The notes under the pieces: model-generated
Database searches by the model: none
Seen by the model: the letters and a program-made list of their open reading frames with translations, nothing else
What the model was told of the DNA's origin: nothing
Translations under genes and position numbers: made by a program
Part shown: piece by piece, positions 30,012-39,029 of the stretch
Numbering within the stretch: the stretch's first letter is position 1
How the letters are laid out: each line of letters starts with the position of its first letter
NCBI GenBank assembly: GCA_945956935.1
Contig: CAMFJD010000003.1
Span: forward strand, 1 to 64,000
Length of the DNA stretch: 64,000 nucleotides
Direction: 5' to 3'
Source: an uncultured Bacillota bacterium
Lineage (GTDB): Bacteria; Bacillota_I; Bacilli_A; Culicoidibacterales; ZOR0006

Positions 30012-31673
30012 TTAGTTTCCTGGTACATAATCAGCCCATTTGAAGAATCCTGTGTTTCCTCCATAAGCTGAGTATACAATCCCAGTTAAACCTTCTTGTT
30101 GTACAAATGCACGTCCTGATTGCATTAATGGAATCATCGCTTGATCTTCTTCAATCACTAATTTTTCCATTTCAGCAAATTTTTCCATACGCTCAGTCAT
30201 TTGTCCCTCAGCATTTAGTGCCATACCTTCTGCATATAATGCATCTGCTGCTGGATTTGAATATTTTCCATAATTGTGGCTATCTGTTGATTCGGCAATT
30301 ACCATCATTGTTGATGGATCTGCGTAGTCTGGTCCCCATCCTTGCCATGCCATTTCAAAGTCACCTGCTGCTAATTGATCAAAGTAGCTTGCCGATGGAA
30401 TTTTACGTAATTCAACTGTTACACTTGGTAATGCTGTTTGAATTTGTGATTGTAACACTTCCATTAAACGCGTGTTACGTGGTGACTCAACAAATGAAAT
30501 TTCAACTGTTGCTGAATTTTGCCCTGTTGCTGCATATGCCGCATCTAAGTACTCTTGTGCTTTTGCTGCATCTGCCGTTGTTGAAAATTGACCAGCAAAT
30601 GATTGCTCGCGGAAATCAACTCCATTGTCATCAGCTACTACACCTTGTGTAATTAAATAATTTGCTGGGAATGATCCGTTTTTGTACACTTGATTTGCAA
30701 TAACATCACGATCAATTGCAGTTGATAACGCTTTACGGAAATCAGCATTTTGCAACATTGGATTTGTATTATTGTTATTTTGGTTTACAGAAAGATACCA
30801 GATTGATAAATCTTTTACCGTTCCAAATCCGGCGTTATCTTTATAGCGGTCATAATAATCTCCTGATACATTCATGCGTGTTAATTCACCTGATTCAAAT
30901 AACTGTACTGTAGTTGCTTCATCTTGAACAACACGGAATGTTACTGATGGCAAGCTTACTGTTTCAGCATCCCAATATGTATCATTTTTTGTTAAAACTA
31001 ATTGTTGGTCTTTATCCCAAGCTGTAATTGTGAATGGACCATTTGATAATAATGTATCTGCAGATGTTCCATATTTATCCGCACCTACACTCGTATAAAA
31101 CGCTTCATTCACTGGGAAAAATGTTGGGAATGACAATAATGATAAGAAGAATGGTGTTGGTTCCGCTAATTTTACTTCTAATGTTTTATCATCTACTGCA
31201 GTAACATTTAATGGTCCAGCATAATCAGTTGTTCCGGCACCTGATCCACCCTCAATATATGACATAAATGATGCATATCCTGCTGCTGTTTCTGGCTTAG
31301 CAACTGTATTCCATGCAAAAACAAAATCATCTGCTGTTACCGGTGTTCCATCTGACCATTGTGCATCACGTAAATTAAAAGTATACGTTAATTGATCATC
31401 ACTTACCGACCAATCTTTTGCAATTGCAGGCTCAATAATAGTTCCTTCCGCATTGTAACGAACTAACCCTTCCATAGAGTTTTGTAAAATACCTAATTCT
31501 GATGAAGTTGACTCAGTCAAATTGTTTAATTTTGTAAAGTCTGATACAACAGGTAATGTAATTGGTTGTGATCCTTCTGCCGTCCCACCATCAGTTGCTC
31601 CACCACATGCTGCGAGTGATACAGTTAATGCTGCTGTTGTCGTAACAGCAAAAATGCGCTTTAAGTTCTTCAT
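30012..31673 (-). CDS. oppA: OppA-type peptide-binding lipoprotein, copy 1
   Basis: A 553-residue solute-binding lipoprotein of ABC family 5 (SBP_bac_5). The signal peptide ends in LAAC with lipidated Cys23. Characteristic parts are the TYTFNLRDAQWSDGTPVTADDFVFAW segment near residues 95-120, the GPF(T)-type strand and the WGPDYADPSTMM motif that closes over bound peptide. Substrates are probably oligopeptides. No permease or ATPase genes are adjacent, so it must use an importer encoded elsewhere. SD AGGGGG. It is a close paralogue of the next gene, sharing most of its length and its promoter. Confidence 0.9.
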   Translation of the reverse strand: MKNLKRIFAVTTTAALTVSLAACGGATDGGTAEGSQPITLPVVSDFTKLNNLTESTSSELGILQNSMEGLVRYNAEGTIIEPAIAKDWSVSDDQLTYTFNLRDAQWSDGTPVTADDFVFAWNTVAKPETAAGYASFMSYIEGGSGAGTTDYAGPLNVTAVDDKTLEVKLAEPTPFFLSLLSFPTFFPVNEAFYTSVGADKYGTSADTLLSNGPFTITAWDKDQQLVLTKNDTYWDAETVSLPSVTFRVVQDEATTVQLFESGELTRMNVSGDYYDRYKDNAGFGTVKDLSIWYLSVNQNNNNTNPMLQNADFRKALSTAIDRDVIANQVYKNGSFPANYLITQGVVADDNGVDFREQSFAGQFSTTADAAKAQEYLDAAYAATGQNSATVEISFVESPRNTRLMEVLQSQIQTALPSVTVELRKIPSASYFDQLAAGDFEMAWQGWGPDYADPSTMMVIAESTDSHNYGKYSNPAADALYAEGMALNAEGQMTERMEKFAEMEKLVIEEDQAMIPLMQSGRAFVQQEGLTGIVYSAYGGNTGFFKWADYVPGN

Positions 31674-31749
31674 ATAAATTGCCCCCTTGTGTTCTTCTTT
31701 CTTTCGACTACAATAGTTTGCCTTCAAAACTTTTGTAGTATTGTTTTGA

Positions 31750-31778
31750 ATTATATTAGTTAGAAATTAATTTGTAAA
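31750..31778 (-). promoter_or_regulatory. promoter of oppA copy 1
   Basis: On the minus strand TTTACA and TATAAT are separated by 17 bases. The stretch from the -10 onward (TATAATTCAAAACAATACTA) is nearly identical to the one at the copy 2 promoter. Confidence 0.75.
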
Positions 31779-31910
31779 GGCTAAAATTCGCTTTTTTTGA
31801 CAAAAACGTGAAATAGCCGACATTTTTAGTATTTTTTCATAAAAAATTCTTCATTTTCGTTTCTTATGATGAGTTTTTTGCGTGATAATAATTTTTTATT
31901 TCTGTGAAAA

Positions 31911-31943
31911 GAAAAAAACACAGATATTTCACTGTGTTTTTTT
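31911..31943 (-). terminator. terminator of oppA copy 2
   Basis: The stem AAAACACAG/CTGTGTTTT with an 8-base loop is followed by T residues on the minus strand. Confidence 0.75.
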
Positions 31944-32003
31944 ATATTGAAGAAGGTACTTTTAACAAAGAAGAATAAAAACTTTTTGACAATTATAAAT
32001 TAT

Positions 32004-33668
32004 TTATTCAGTTACATATGATGCCCATTTATAAAACCCTGTATTTCCGCCAAATGCCGAATCTACAATATCAGATACACCAGGTTGTGTTACATATGAA
32101 GAGGCTGATTGCATTATAGGAATGATTGGTTGATCATCAATCAATACTTTTTCTGCTTCAGCAAATTTTTCAAAACGTGCTTTCACCTCATCACTTCCAG
32201 ATAATGCTAAACCTTCAGCATATAATGCGTCATATTCTGGATTGTTATATTTCCCATAGTTATGACTATCAGTTGACGTGAAAATTGATAACATTGTTGA
32301 TGGATCAGCATAATCAGGTCCCCATCCTGCCCAAGCGATTTGATAATCTCCAGCTGCTAATTGATCGTAATAACTTGCTGATGGTAATTTACGCAATTCA
32401 ACTGTTAATCCAGGCAATACTTCTTGAAGCGTTGCTTGCAATACTTCCATTAAACGTGTATTTCGTGGTGATTCAACAAACGAAATTTCAATTTTTGCAC
32501 TATCTTGATTTGTTTCACTTAATGCTTTTTGGAATAATTCTACTGCCTTATCTTTATTTTGTGTTGAGTCGAATTTACCTGCGAATGATTCATCACGGAA
32601 GTCAGTACCACCATTGGCAACTAATCCTTTTGTCACAATATAATTCGCTGGAAACGATCCATTTTTATATACTTGTGATGTCACAAGTTCACGATCAATG
32701 GCATATGATAATGCTTGACGGAAATTTTTATTCGCAACAATTGGATTCGTATTGTTATTATCAACATTTAATGTCAAATACCAAATAGTTGTATCTTCAT
32801 CAGTATAAAAGTTTTCATTATCTTTATACTGGTCATAGTAATCACCTGATACACCCATACGAGTTAATTCCCCTGTTTCGAACAATTGAATACGTGTCGA
32901 TTCATCTCCTACGACTTGGAAAGTTACCGATGGAACTTCGACAACATCTGCTTCCCAGTACTTATCATTCTTACTGAACACTAACTGTTGATCACGATCC
33001 CACGTTGTTAATTCAAATGGACCATTTGATAACAATGTGTCTGGTGATGTTCCGTATTTATCAGCACCTACACTTGTGTAAAATTCTTCATTTACTGGAA
33101 AGAATGTCGGGAATGTCAATAAAGATAAGAAGAATGGTGTTGGTTCTGATAATTTCACCTCTAATGTTTTATCGTCCACTGCATTCACACTTAGTGGACC
33201 AACATAATCAGGTGTTCCCGCCCCTGTTCCACCGTCAATATACGTCATAAATGATGCGTAACTTGCAGCTGTTGCTGGATCTGCTACTGTGTTCCATGCG
33301 AATACAAAGTCATCTGCCGTTACTGCCGTTCCATTTGACCATTCTGTGTCACGCAAATGAAATGTGTACGTTAATTGATCATCACTGATTTCCCATTTTT
33401 CTGCCATTCCTGGTTCAATTTCTTTTCCATCTTGGCTATATCGAACAAGGCCTTCCATAACATTTTGTGCAATCCCTAATTCTGATGATGTCGATTCTGT
33501 CAAATTGTTAATTTTAGTAAAGTCATTTTGAACAGCTAATTTCATTGGTTGTGATGTACCAGAATCCCCTGTTCCACTACCACTATTTGATGTACTACCG
33601 CAGGCTGCTAACGAAACAGTTAGTGCTAATGATGTTGTCACGGCAAATAATTTCTTCGTATTTTTCAT
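32004..33668 (-). CDS. oppA: OppA-type peptide-binding lipoprotein, copy 2
   Basis: A 554-residue paralogue of the previous gene with lipobox LAAC (Cys23), the same SBP_bac_5 fold and matching motifs (TYTFHLRDTEWSNGTAVTAD, WAGWGPDYADPSTML). The two proteins differ throughout at scattered positions, so the duplication is not recent at protein level. ATG 33668 has AGGGG upstream. A promoter of the same structure lies about 90 bases upstream. Both copies are transcribed separately. Different peptide ranges or sensing roles are possible; the sequence does not decide. Confidence 0.9.
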   Translation of the reverse strand: MKNTKKLFAVTTSLALTVSLAACGSTSNSGSGTGDSGTSQPMKLAVQNDFTKINNLTESTSSELGIAQNVMEGLVRYSQDGKEIEPGMAEKWEISDDQLTYTFHLRDTEWSNGTAVTADDFVFAWNTVADPATAASYASFMTYIDGGTGAGTPDYVGPLSVNAVDDKTLEVKLSEPTPFFLSLLTFPTFFPVNEEFYTSVGADKYGTSPDTLLSNGPFELTTWDRDQQLVFSKNDKYWEADVVEVPSVTFQVVGDESTRIQLFETGELTRMGVSGDYYDQYKDNENFYTDEDTTIWYLTLNVDNNNTNPIVANKNFRQALSYAIDRELVTSQVYKNGSFPANYIVTKGLVANGGTDFRDESFAGKFDSTQNKDKAVELFQKALSETNQDSAKIEISFVESPRNTRLMEVLQATLQEVLPGLTVELRKLPSASYYDQLAAGDYQIAWAGWGPDYADPSTMLSIFTSTDSHNYGKYNNPEYDALYAEGLALSGSDEVKARFEKFAEAEKVLIDDQPIIPIMQSASSYVTQPGVSDIVDSAFGGNTGFYKWASYVTE

Positions 33669-34143
33669 ATAATTAAACCCCTTATATTTCAAATTTTACC
33701 ATCCCTACACGTTCTCTCCTTTTTGCTAGAATGTTGTTCGGTTGTGGTATTGATTTGAATTATATGAAGATAAATACCCTTTGTAAACGGTAAAAAGCAA
33801 AAAAAAGCGTTTGTTTTTAAAAAATAAAGTATAATTTAAGGTTTTTTAACAAGAAAACACTTTCCTTTTTTGTTAATTGCACAATAATAAATTATTTTCA
33901 TTTAATTTTTTATCATTGTTTTGATAATTTATTATCACCTTTTATTATTATCACTTAAGAGTCCTATAGCCTTCATACTTCTATCGATGTTTACTCGGTG
34001 TACTTACTTGCCATTTCTTACAAATTTAGTATCTTTGTTCTCATTTAATATTCAAATCAAAATTCGATTGAGTATAACTTAAAGTGATTCACAACACTCT
34101 CAAAATCACCCGACCCAAAGACTTTAACAATTCCATTTGGCAG
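33669..34143 (-). other. 475-base region between rnpB and oppA copy 2
   Basis: The right part (from oppA) contains the copy 2 leader and promoter. The remainder (about 33800-34143) is very AT-rich, with no credible gene or structured RNA that I can recognise. Confidence 0.5.
33759..33787 (-). promoter_or_regulatory. promoter of oppA copy 2
   Basis: On the minus strand TTTACA and TATAAT are separated by 17 bases, followed by TCAAATCAATACCACAA, which is shared with the copy 1 promoter apart from two positions. Confidence 0.75.
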
Positions 34144-34174
34144 TAAAAAAAAGCATCAACAAATGTTGATGCTT
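34144..34174 (-). terminator. terminator of rnpB
   Basis: A perfect 10-bp stem AAGCATCAAC/GTTGATGCTT with a 4-base loop is followed by a T run on the minus strand. Confidence 0.88.
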
Positions 34175-34189
34175 GCTCATAACTGAGTC

Positions 34190-34587
34190 TTATGTCTAGT
34201 TGTACCTCATAAGCCATGTTCTGTCCTACTGTACTCCAATCGGCTATCACCTCGTACCTGTAGCGATAATCATTTATCTTTAGTATTTCTACTAATCCCC
34301 TCGCCGTTCTGAGTTCCTTTGAGGCGGACTCCCCTACCAAATTTTGGGTTTCTCACTCGCGGGGTTTACCAACGTTTCATCGTTTCACTTTCGTAAAACG
34401 CTCGTCTCTGTGGCACTTTATAACTACTCGACCATAGTATTTTACCTTAGGTTATTTCGTTGCCGTCAAATCTAACTTTGCCTTAGCTTATGTCTTCACT
34501 AAGCACGAACACTACAAACATCACAGTTTGTGTGAGCATGGACTTTCCTCTACACTTCTAAAAAGTACAGCGATTATCTCAGTACTG
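34190..34587 (-). ncRNA. rnpB: RNase P RNA, type B
   Basis: The catalytic RNA of RNase P, about 400 nucleotides. Conserved segments in order on the minus strand are GATAATCGC, GAGGAAAGTCCATGCTC (P4/J region), GTAGTGTTCGTGC, AAAGTGCCACAG, GGTAAACCCC, GAGAAACCCAAA with TTTGGTAGGGGA, GTACGAGGTGAT and the 3' block ACAGAACATGGCTTA. Order and wording match the Bacillus-type molecule closely. Ends are approximate: the 5' end is placed from the -10 at 34593-34598, and the 3' end by alignment ahead of the terminator. Location next to gpsB is as in Bacillus. Confidence 0.95.
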
Positions 34588-34592
34588 TTACT

Positions 34593-34620
34593 ATTATACA
34601 GACTTCTTTTACTTTGTAAA
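34593..34620 (-). promoter_or_regulatory. promoter of rnpB
   Basis: On the minus strand TTTACA and TATAAT are separated by 16 bases. The -35 lies within the last codons of gpsB, so the RNA is transcribed independently of the gene in front. Confidence 0.75.
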
Positions 34621-35082
34621 TGTAAATTGTAACGTTTTTTCAATTTCTTCTTCTGTCAATGGTTGCGAAGCTTCAAAAGCCATACTTGATTGATGTTGTC
34701 CTTCTTCTTGATCAAGTATTTCTTGTTGCGATTTTAACGATGGTGTAGCTAACGTTTTTTCAATTTGTGCAACCTGACGCTCTAACTGCGCAACACGCTT
34801 GATTACATCATAATTGGTAAATTGACTTGATTCCGTACGTGTCGGCTGTTGTCCTGGGAGTGTGGCTGGCGTTTTTTGAACGCGTTGCAAAGCATTATTT
34901 AAATCACGATGTAGTGCCTCATTTTCTTTACGCAAGCGTGCAATTTCCTTCTCGAAAGCAACATAATCTTGAATAATTTGATCTAAATACTCATCTACTT
35001 CACTTTGGCTATAACCACGAAGTTCAGTTCGAAAATCTTTTTCTAAAATTTCAGCTTGTGTTAATTTTGATAATTGCGACAT
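34609..35082 (-). CDS. gpsB: cell-division adaptor GpsB (DivIVA-like)
   Basis: A 157-residue coiled-coil protein that links penicillin-binding proteins to the division and elongation machinery. The N-terminal DivIVA-type membrane-binding domain reads ILEKDFRTELRGYSQSEVDEYLD, followed by coiled coil (residues 40-65), a linker and a short C-terminal trimerisation-like helix. It is longer than Bacillus GpsB (about 98 residues) because of the linker. ATG 35082 with AGGGG upstream is preferred over TTG 35088. GpsB is known to bind class A PBP N termini; the PBP1 gene lies divergently next door. Confidence 0.9.
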   Translation of the reverse strand: MSQLSKLTQAEILEKDFRTELRGYSQSEVDEYLDQIIQDYVAFEKEIARLRKENEALHRDLNNALQRVQKTPATLPGQQPTRTESSQFTNYDVIKRVAQLERQVAQIEKTLATPSLKSQQEILDQEEGQHQSSMAFEASQPLTEEEIEKTLQFTFTK

Positions 35083-35285
35083 GTGCAATCCCCTATCTTT
35101 GATTATATTTTATAATAACTCATTCTATTTTTTAATGAGCATTACTTTCTATTTATTATTGTAACAAAATTATTCTCAGTATCGCAAGTATTCATTCGTT
35201 ATCATACCTATCTTTTCCCAAAACTGATGCTTGCTTCACTTTCCTTTTATTTCGCTTTTATAGTATACTAGTCATGGTGATTAAA

Positions 35286-35900
35286 ATGATACGCTATCCA
35301 AATGGAAAATCTTATCAAAGTGCTCTTATAGAAAAGAAGACTTCTGATAAGCAATTAAAAAAGAAAACGGTTGATTTTGCTAAACGCGGAATGTCACTTG
35401 AGCAAGAATTAAATATTGCAAATGAATATTATCTCGCTCGTGGTCTTGCAGTAATTCATAAGAAACCAACCCCAATTAATATTGTTCATGTGCATTATCC
35501 TAAACGATCTGCTGCTGTAATTAAAGAGGCTTACTTTCAAACTCCATCAACAACTGATTACAACGGCCTTTATAACGGTCACTATCTCGATTTTGAAGCA
35601 AAGGAAACTCGCCTAAAAACCGCATTTCCACTGACAAATTTTCATAATCACCAAATTCAGCATATGGTACATATAAAAAAACTTGGTGGAATTTGCTTTG
35701 TAATTGTCCGTTTCTCGGCTCTAGAACGTACTTTTTTACTCGATGCCGATATTGTCATTCGTTTTTGGCTTGCTAAAGAAACCGATGGACGCAAATCTAT
35801 TCCACTCACATGCTTTGAATCTGAAGGAACTGAAATTCGAAGCATTGGGTACCCTACCCTTAACTATTTAACAACAGTTCAACAAATTTATTTTTCTTAG
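35286..35900 (+). CDS. recU: Holliday junction resolvase RecU
   Basis: A 204-residue homodimeric endonuclease that resolves recombination intermediates. Nearly every family landmark is present: MIRYPNGK start, [48 protein letters not shown] (active-site Asp/Glu/Lys) and the C-terminal [20 protein letters not shown] start at ATG 35286, which matches homologues and has GGTGA 5 bases upstream. ATG 35274 is an alternative, but a -10-like TATACT at 35263-35268 would put the transcript start at it. The recU-PBP1 operon is conserved in Bacillus. Confidence 0.95.
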   Translation: MIRYPNGKSYQSALIEKKTSDKQLKKKTVDFAKRGMSLEQELNIANEYYLARGLAVIHKKPTPINIVHVHYPKRSAAVIKEAYFQTPSTTDYNGLYNGHYLDFEAKETRLKTAFPLTNFHNHQIQHMVHIKKLGGICFVIVRFSALERTFLLDADIVIRFWLAKETDGRKSIPLTCFESEGTEIRSIGYPTLNYLTTVQQIYFS

Positions 35901-35912
35901 GTGGTGAATAAA

Positions 35913-38621
35913 ATGACCCAAAATCAAATGCCCTCTCGAAGTGCAAAAAAAACTCAACAAACTAAAAAGAAGAAAACAACACGTAAATTTAAGTTTTTTA
36001 ATTGGCGTGTATTTATCGGAACACTTGGTGTCCTCTTTTTAATCGGTGTTGCAACAGGATTTGTAATCTTAAATCATTTTATTGACACGAGACCTACAAT
36101 TGATATCAACGCCTTAAAAGAGGTTCAGTCTTCTGTCATGTATGATAAAAACGGTGAAATAGTTGCGAATTTCAAAGGAACGTACTATGAACCTATTGAA
36201 TACAATCAACTCGCTGACGTGTATATTGATGCTGTTGTTGCAACCGAAGATGCCAACTTTTTTGTCCATAACGGTGTCGATGTAAAACGAATTGCAGCGT
36301 CACTTGTCAGTAACATTATTGCTAATGATATTGTCGGTGGTGGAAGTACGATTACACAACAGCTACTAAAATCTACCACCCTTTCTTCTGAACAAACATA
36401 TGAACGTAAAATTTATGAGGCAATTCTCGCTCTAGAACTTGAACAAAAAATGTCAAAAGAAGAAATTTTCGAAGCTTACGTCAACACAATCAATTTTGGA
36501 CCTGTATATGGTGTCGGTTCCGCAGCACGTTATTATTTTAACAAATCTGTTTCTGAACTCACACTTCCTGAAGCTGCCATGTTAGCTGGTATCCCACAAT
36601 TGCCAAGCTATCATAATCCATACTTGGATATTCAAACAGCAACAGAACGTTACCAAACAGTATTAACGCTTATGGTTCGTCACGGTTATATTACTGAAGC
36701 AGATGCTTCTACTGCAAAACAAATGCCCCTTGCTGACCTACTCCAAGAAAGTGAATATTCAAATTCAAGTGCCTACTATACATATATGTCTGCTGTAACT
36801 GATGAAATTTTAGAAAAAACAGATTTCGATCCAACAACACAGCAGCTCAACATCTATACAAATCTTGACACAAACATGCAAGATTATGCCAATGATTTAC
36901 TTGATTCTGGATTGATTGAATTCCCAGATGATCAATATCAAGCAGCTTTTGTCTTTAGTGATACCCAAACGGGTCAAGTCTATGCTATTGGTGGAGGCCG
37001 TGGACAAAACTCATCATTTGGATTCAATTTCGCTACTGAAGGTGGAAGACAACCCGGTTCAACAATCAAACCACTACTCGATTATGGACCAGGTATTGAG
37101 CGTTATAAATGGTCATCTCATCAACTCTTTACAGATGAAGAATATCAATATTCTGATGGTGTAAAATTTTACAATTATGACTTTAGCTATAAAGGCGATA
37201 TGTCTATGACTGAAGCCATTGCTGATTCACGAAACGTCACTGCTGTTAAGGCTTTTCAAGAAGTTGGTGCCGCATATGCAGATCAATTCATCAAGAAATT
37301 AGGAATTGATTTCGGCGAGCCGCTTCACGAAGCTTACGCACTTGGTGGCGGTAAAGAAGTAACACCATTACAAATGGCTGGTGCTTACGCTACCTTTGGA
37401 AATGGTGGTAAATACAATGAACCTTATTTTGTCACAAAAATTACTGACAATAACGGGAATGTCCTCTATGAACACACCGCTACAAACGAACAAGTCATGA
37501 GTGCAGGAACAGCAGAAATTATGAATAATATGCTTCTTTATTCAACAAACGCTGGACTTGCAGGGCGTGGAAGTATATCAGGAATGAGTGTAGCAGCTAA
37601 AACAGGAACGACAACGTATGCTCAAGAAACAATTGATTCACTCGGACTACCAAACAATGCTGATAAAGATCACTGGTTTGTTGGATATACACCTGAATAT
37701 ACGATGGCTGTATGGGGTGGATACGATACTGTCTCAGCTGAATATTACAATAAATTTGCCAATGCACCAATCGTTAGCTCTATCTTCCGTTCAATGATGA
37801 GTACATTTGGAACATATGGAACGTCATTCCCAACTTCTTCTGAAGTTGTATCAAAAACCGTTCTAAAAAATACATGGCCAACTGTACTCGCTGCAGATGG
37901 GACACCTGCTGAAGAAACAGAAATAGCTTGGTTCTTTAAAGGTACTGAACCAACAACTGTTGGTCAAGCTGTTGAAATATCATTGTCATCACCTAGCGCT
38001 AATCTAAGCGTATCAGGACAGAATATTGTAATGACTTGGCCAGCGGTCACACCACAATTTTCGACAACTGATGAAGAAGTACTCAAACGTTATCAAGAAT
38101 CTGTTGGAAAAGTTATCTATATCGTTTATGGTATTACTGCTAGTGGTGAACAAGTGGAATTATACCGAGGTGATTCCCTAACATACAGCAATACAGTTGA
38201 CTCTTTAAAGCAGTATACTCAATTTGGATTTGTAACTACACTTGAGAATAACGATACTACAAGTGGCATGTCTACTGCAAAAAATCCAGCACTGACTCCC
38301 GAAACTTGTCCAACTGGTCAGGAACTTGTTAACAATAAATGTCAACCTATCACATGTCCAGAAGGTCAACAACTCGTAGGTAATGACTGTCAGCCTATCA
38401 CGTGTCCTGAAGATCAACAACTCGTAGGTAATGAATGCAAACCTGTTGAAACACCTGAATGTCCAGAAGGTCAAGAACTTATCGACGGTGTCTGTCAAGA
38501 ACCATCATCTGTTCCAGACAATGAGGGAAGTGGTGATGTTACACGAACAACAACCAATCGCCTTGCGCCCTTTTCTTGGCCGTTCTTCAGTCCATATTTA
38601 AGTAATATATTTAAATACTAA
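35913..38621 (+). CDS. ponA: class A penicillin-binding protein 1A with Cys-rich tail
   Basis: A 902-residue bifunctional peptidoglycan synthase. A Lys-rich cytoplasmic tail is followed by one transmembrane helix (about 33-53), a GT51 glycosyltransferase domain (catalytic Glu in VATEDANFF, then GGSTITQQLLK), and a transpeptidase domain with nucleophile motif STIK in GGRQPGSTIKP, SRN and KTGT. A fibronectin-III-like domain follows (about 685-780). The C terminus then adds four Cys-rich repeats and a Pro/Phe-rich end that are unusual for this family. GTG 35901 directly follows recU, but ATG 35913 has GGTGG at proper distance. It is co-transcribed with recU, probably localised by GpsB. Confidence 0.95.
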   Translation: MTQNQMPSRSAKKTQQTKKKKTTRKFKFFNWRVFIGTLGVLFLIGVATGFVILNHFIDTRPTIDINALKEVQSSVMYDKNGEIVANFKGTYYEPIEYNQLADVYIDAVVATEDANFFVHNGVDVKRIAASLVSNIIANDIVGGGSTITQQLLKSTTLSSEQTYERKIYEAILALELEQKMSKEEIFEAYVNTINFGPVYGVGSAARYYFNKSVSELTLPEAAMLAGIPQLPSYHNPYLDIQTATERYQTVLTLMVRHGYITEADASTAKQMPLADLLQESEYSNSSAYYTYMSAVTDEILEKTDFDPTTQQLNIYTNLDTNMQDYANDLLDSGLIEFPDDQYQAAFVFSDTQTGQVYAIGGGRGQNSSFGFNFATEGGRQPGSTIKPLLDYGPGIERYKWSSHQLFTDEEYQYSDGVKFYNYDFSYKGDMSMTEAIADSRNVTAVKAFQEVGAAYADQFIKKLGIDFGEPLHEAYALGGGKEVTPLQMAGAYATFGNGGKYNEPYFVTKITDNNGNVLYEHTATNEQVMSAGTAEIMNNMLLYSTNAGLAGRGSISGMSVAAKTGTTTYAQETIDSLGLPNNADKDHWFVGYTPEYTMAVWGGYDTVSAEYYNKFANAPIVSSIFRSMMSTFGTYGTSFPTSSEVVSKTVLKNTWPTVLAADGTPAEETEIAWFFKGTEPTTVGQAVEISLSSPSANLSVSGQNIVMTWPAVTPQFSTTDEEVLKRYQESVGKVIYIVYGITASGEQVELYRGDSLTYSNTVDSLKQYTQFGFVTTLENNDTTSGMSTAKNPALTPETCPTGQELVNNKCQPITCPEGQQLVGNDCQPITCPEDQQLVGNECKPVETPECPEGQELIDGVCQEPSSVPDNEGSGDVTRTTTNRLAPFSWPFFSPYLSNIFKY
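38307..38506 (+). repeat. four tandem Cys-rich repeats in the PBP1 tail
   Basis: Four in-frame units of 15-19 residues with pattern CPxGQxLVxNxCxP, two cysteines each (eight in all), occupy about residues 799-864. The nucleotide sequence repeats the same way (CCAGAAGGTCAACAACTCG-like blocks). They are outside the cell and could form disulfide-linked knots or bind a ligand. Confidence 0.85.
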
Positions 38622-38623
38622 AT

Positions 38624-38665
38624 CAAAAAAGGAGTCCTGATATTCATATCAAGGACTCCTTTTTG
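38624..38665. terminator. bidirectional terminator after recU-ponA
   Basis: The outer stem AAAAAGGAGTCC/GGACTCCTTTTT, extended inside by TGATAT/ATATCA with a bulge, is flanked by A and T runs on both sides. It serves ponA and the convergent floA operon. Confidence 0.85.
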
Positions 38666-38666
38666 T

Positions 38667-39029
38667 TTATCGTTTCCTATTATTTCTTAATGCAACAGGT
38701 TTTGCTAAAATTTCACTCATTACAATACTGTTACGTATATTCATTTGATTCATAACAATTCCTGTGACTTCTGATTGCACTCTAGTAGGACTAACAGGTT
38801 TCTCTCTCTGTTCAGGCATTGGCTCATTTTGAATCGCTACTATTTGATGATTGTCACTATAATCAATAGTCTCACATTCAACTGAATCGACGAATTGTTG
38901 TTCATCATTTCTTTTATTTTGTCTAAATATATTATTCAAAGGTATTGTTGGTTTGCTAAATTCTTCATTTGAAATTGGAATTAATTCTGATAAAAAACTA
39001 TCAACTTTATCTAATAACGACTTACCCAT
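38667..39029 (-). CDS. hypothetical protein, third gene of the floA operon
   Basis: A 120-residue soluble protein of unrecognised family, with no membrane segment. It has a polar Gln/Glu/Asn-rich middle and a conserved-looking C terminus with two methionine- and isoleucine-rich strands or helices followed by the basic end RNNRKR. Its ATG overlaps the floA TAA by one base, so it is translationally coupled to the flotillin-like protein and may act with it. Loss of coding potential is not indicated: frame and codon use resemble those of neighbours. Confidence 0.6.
   Translation of the reverse strand: MGKSLLDKVDSFLSELIPISNEEFSKPTIPLNNIFRQNKRNDEQQFVDSVECETIDYSDNHQIVAIQNEPMPEQREKPVSPTRVQSEVTGIVMNQMNIRNSIVMSEILAKPVALRNNRKR

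Larger units (their letters stand above)
31674..32003 (-). other. intergenic region between the two oppA genes
   Basis: This 330-base spacer carries the promoter of copy 1 (31750-31778), an untranslated leader of about 70 bases, and the terminator of copy 2 (31911-31943). No gene is visible. Confidence 0.6.

Noticed and set aside
34089-34340. 83-residue open frame on the minus strand
   Set aside because: It lies within the 3' half of the RNase P RNA gene and its terminator on the same strand, has no SD, and its sequence is explained by the conserved RNA.
38205-38498. 97-residue minus-strand frame with repeated motifs
   Set aside because: It is the antisense of the Cys-rich repeat part of ponA; the repeats in it mirror those of the coding strand.
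38307-38506. Possible CRISPR-like direct repeats
   Set aside because: The repeats keep the reading frame, are imperfect, have no constant-length spacers and encode the Cys-rich peptide units.
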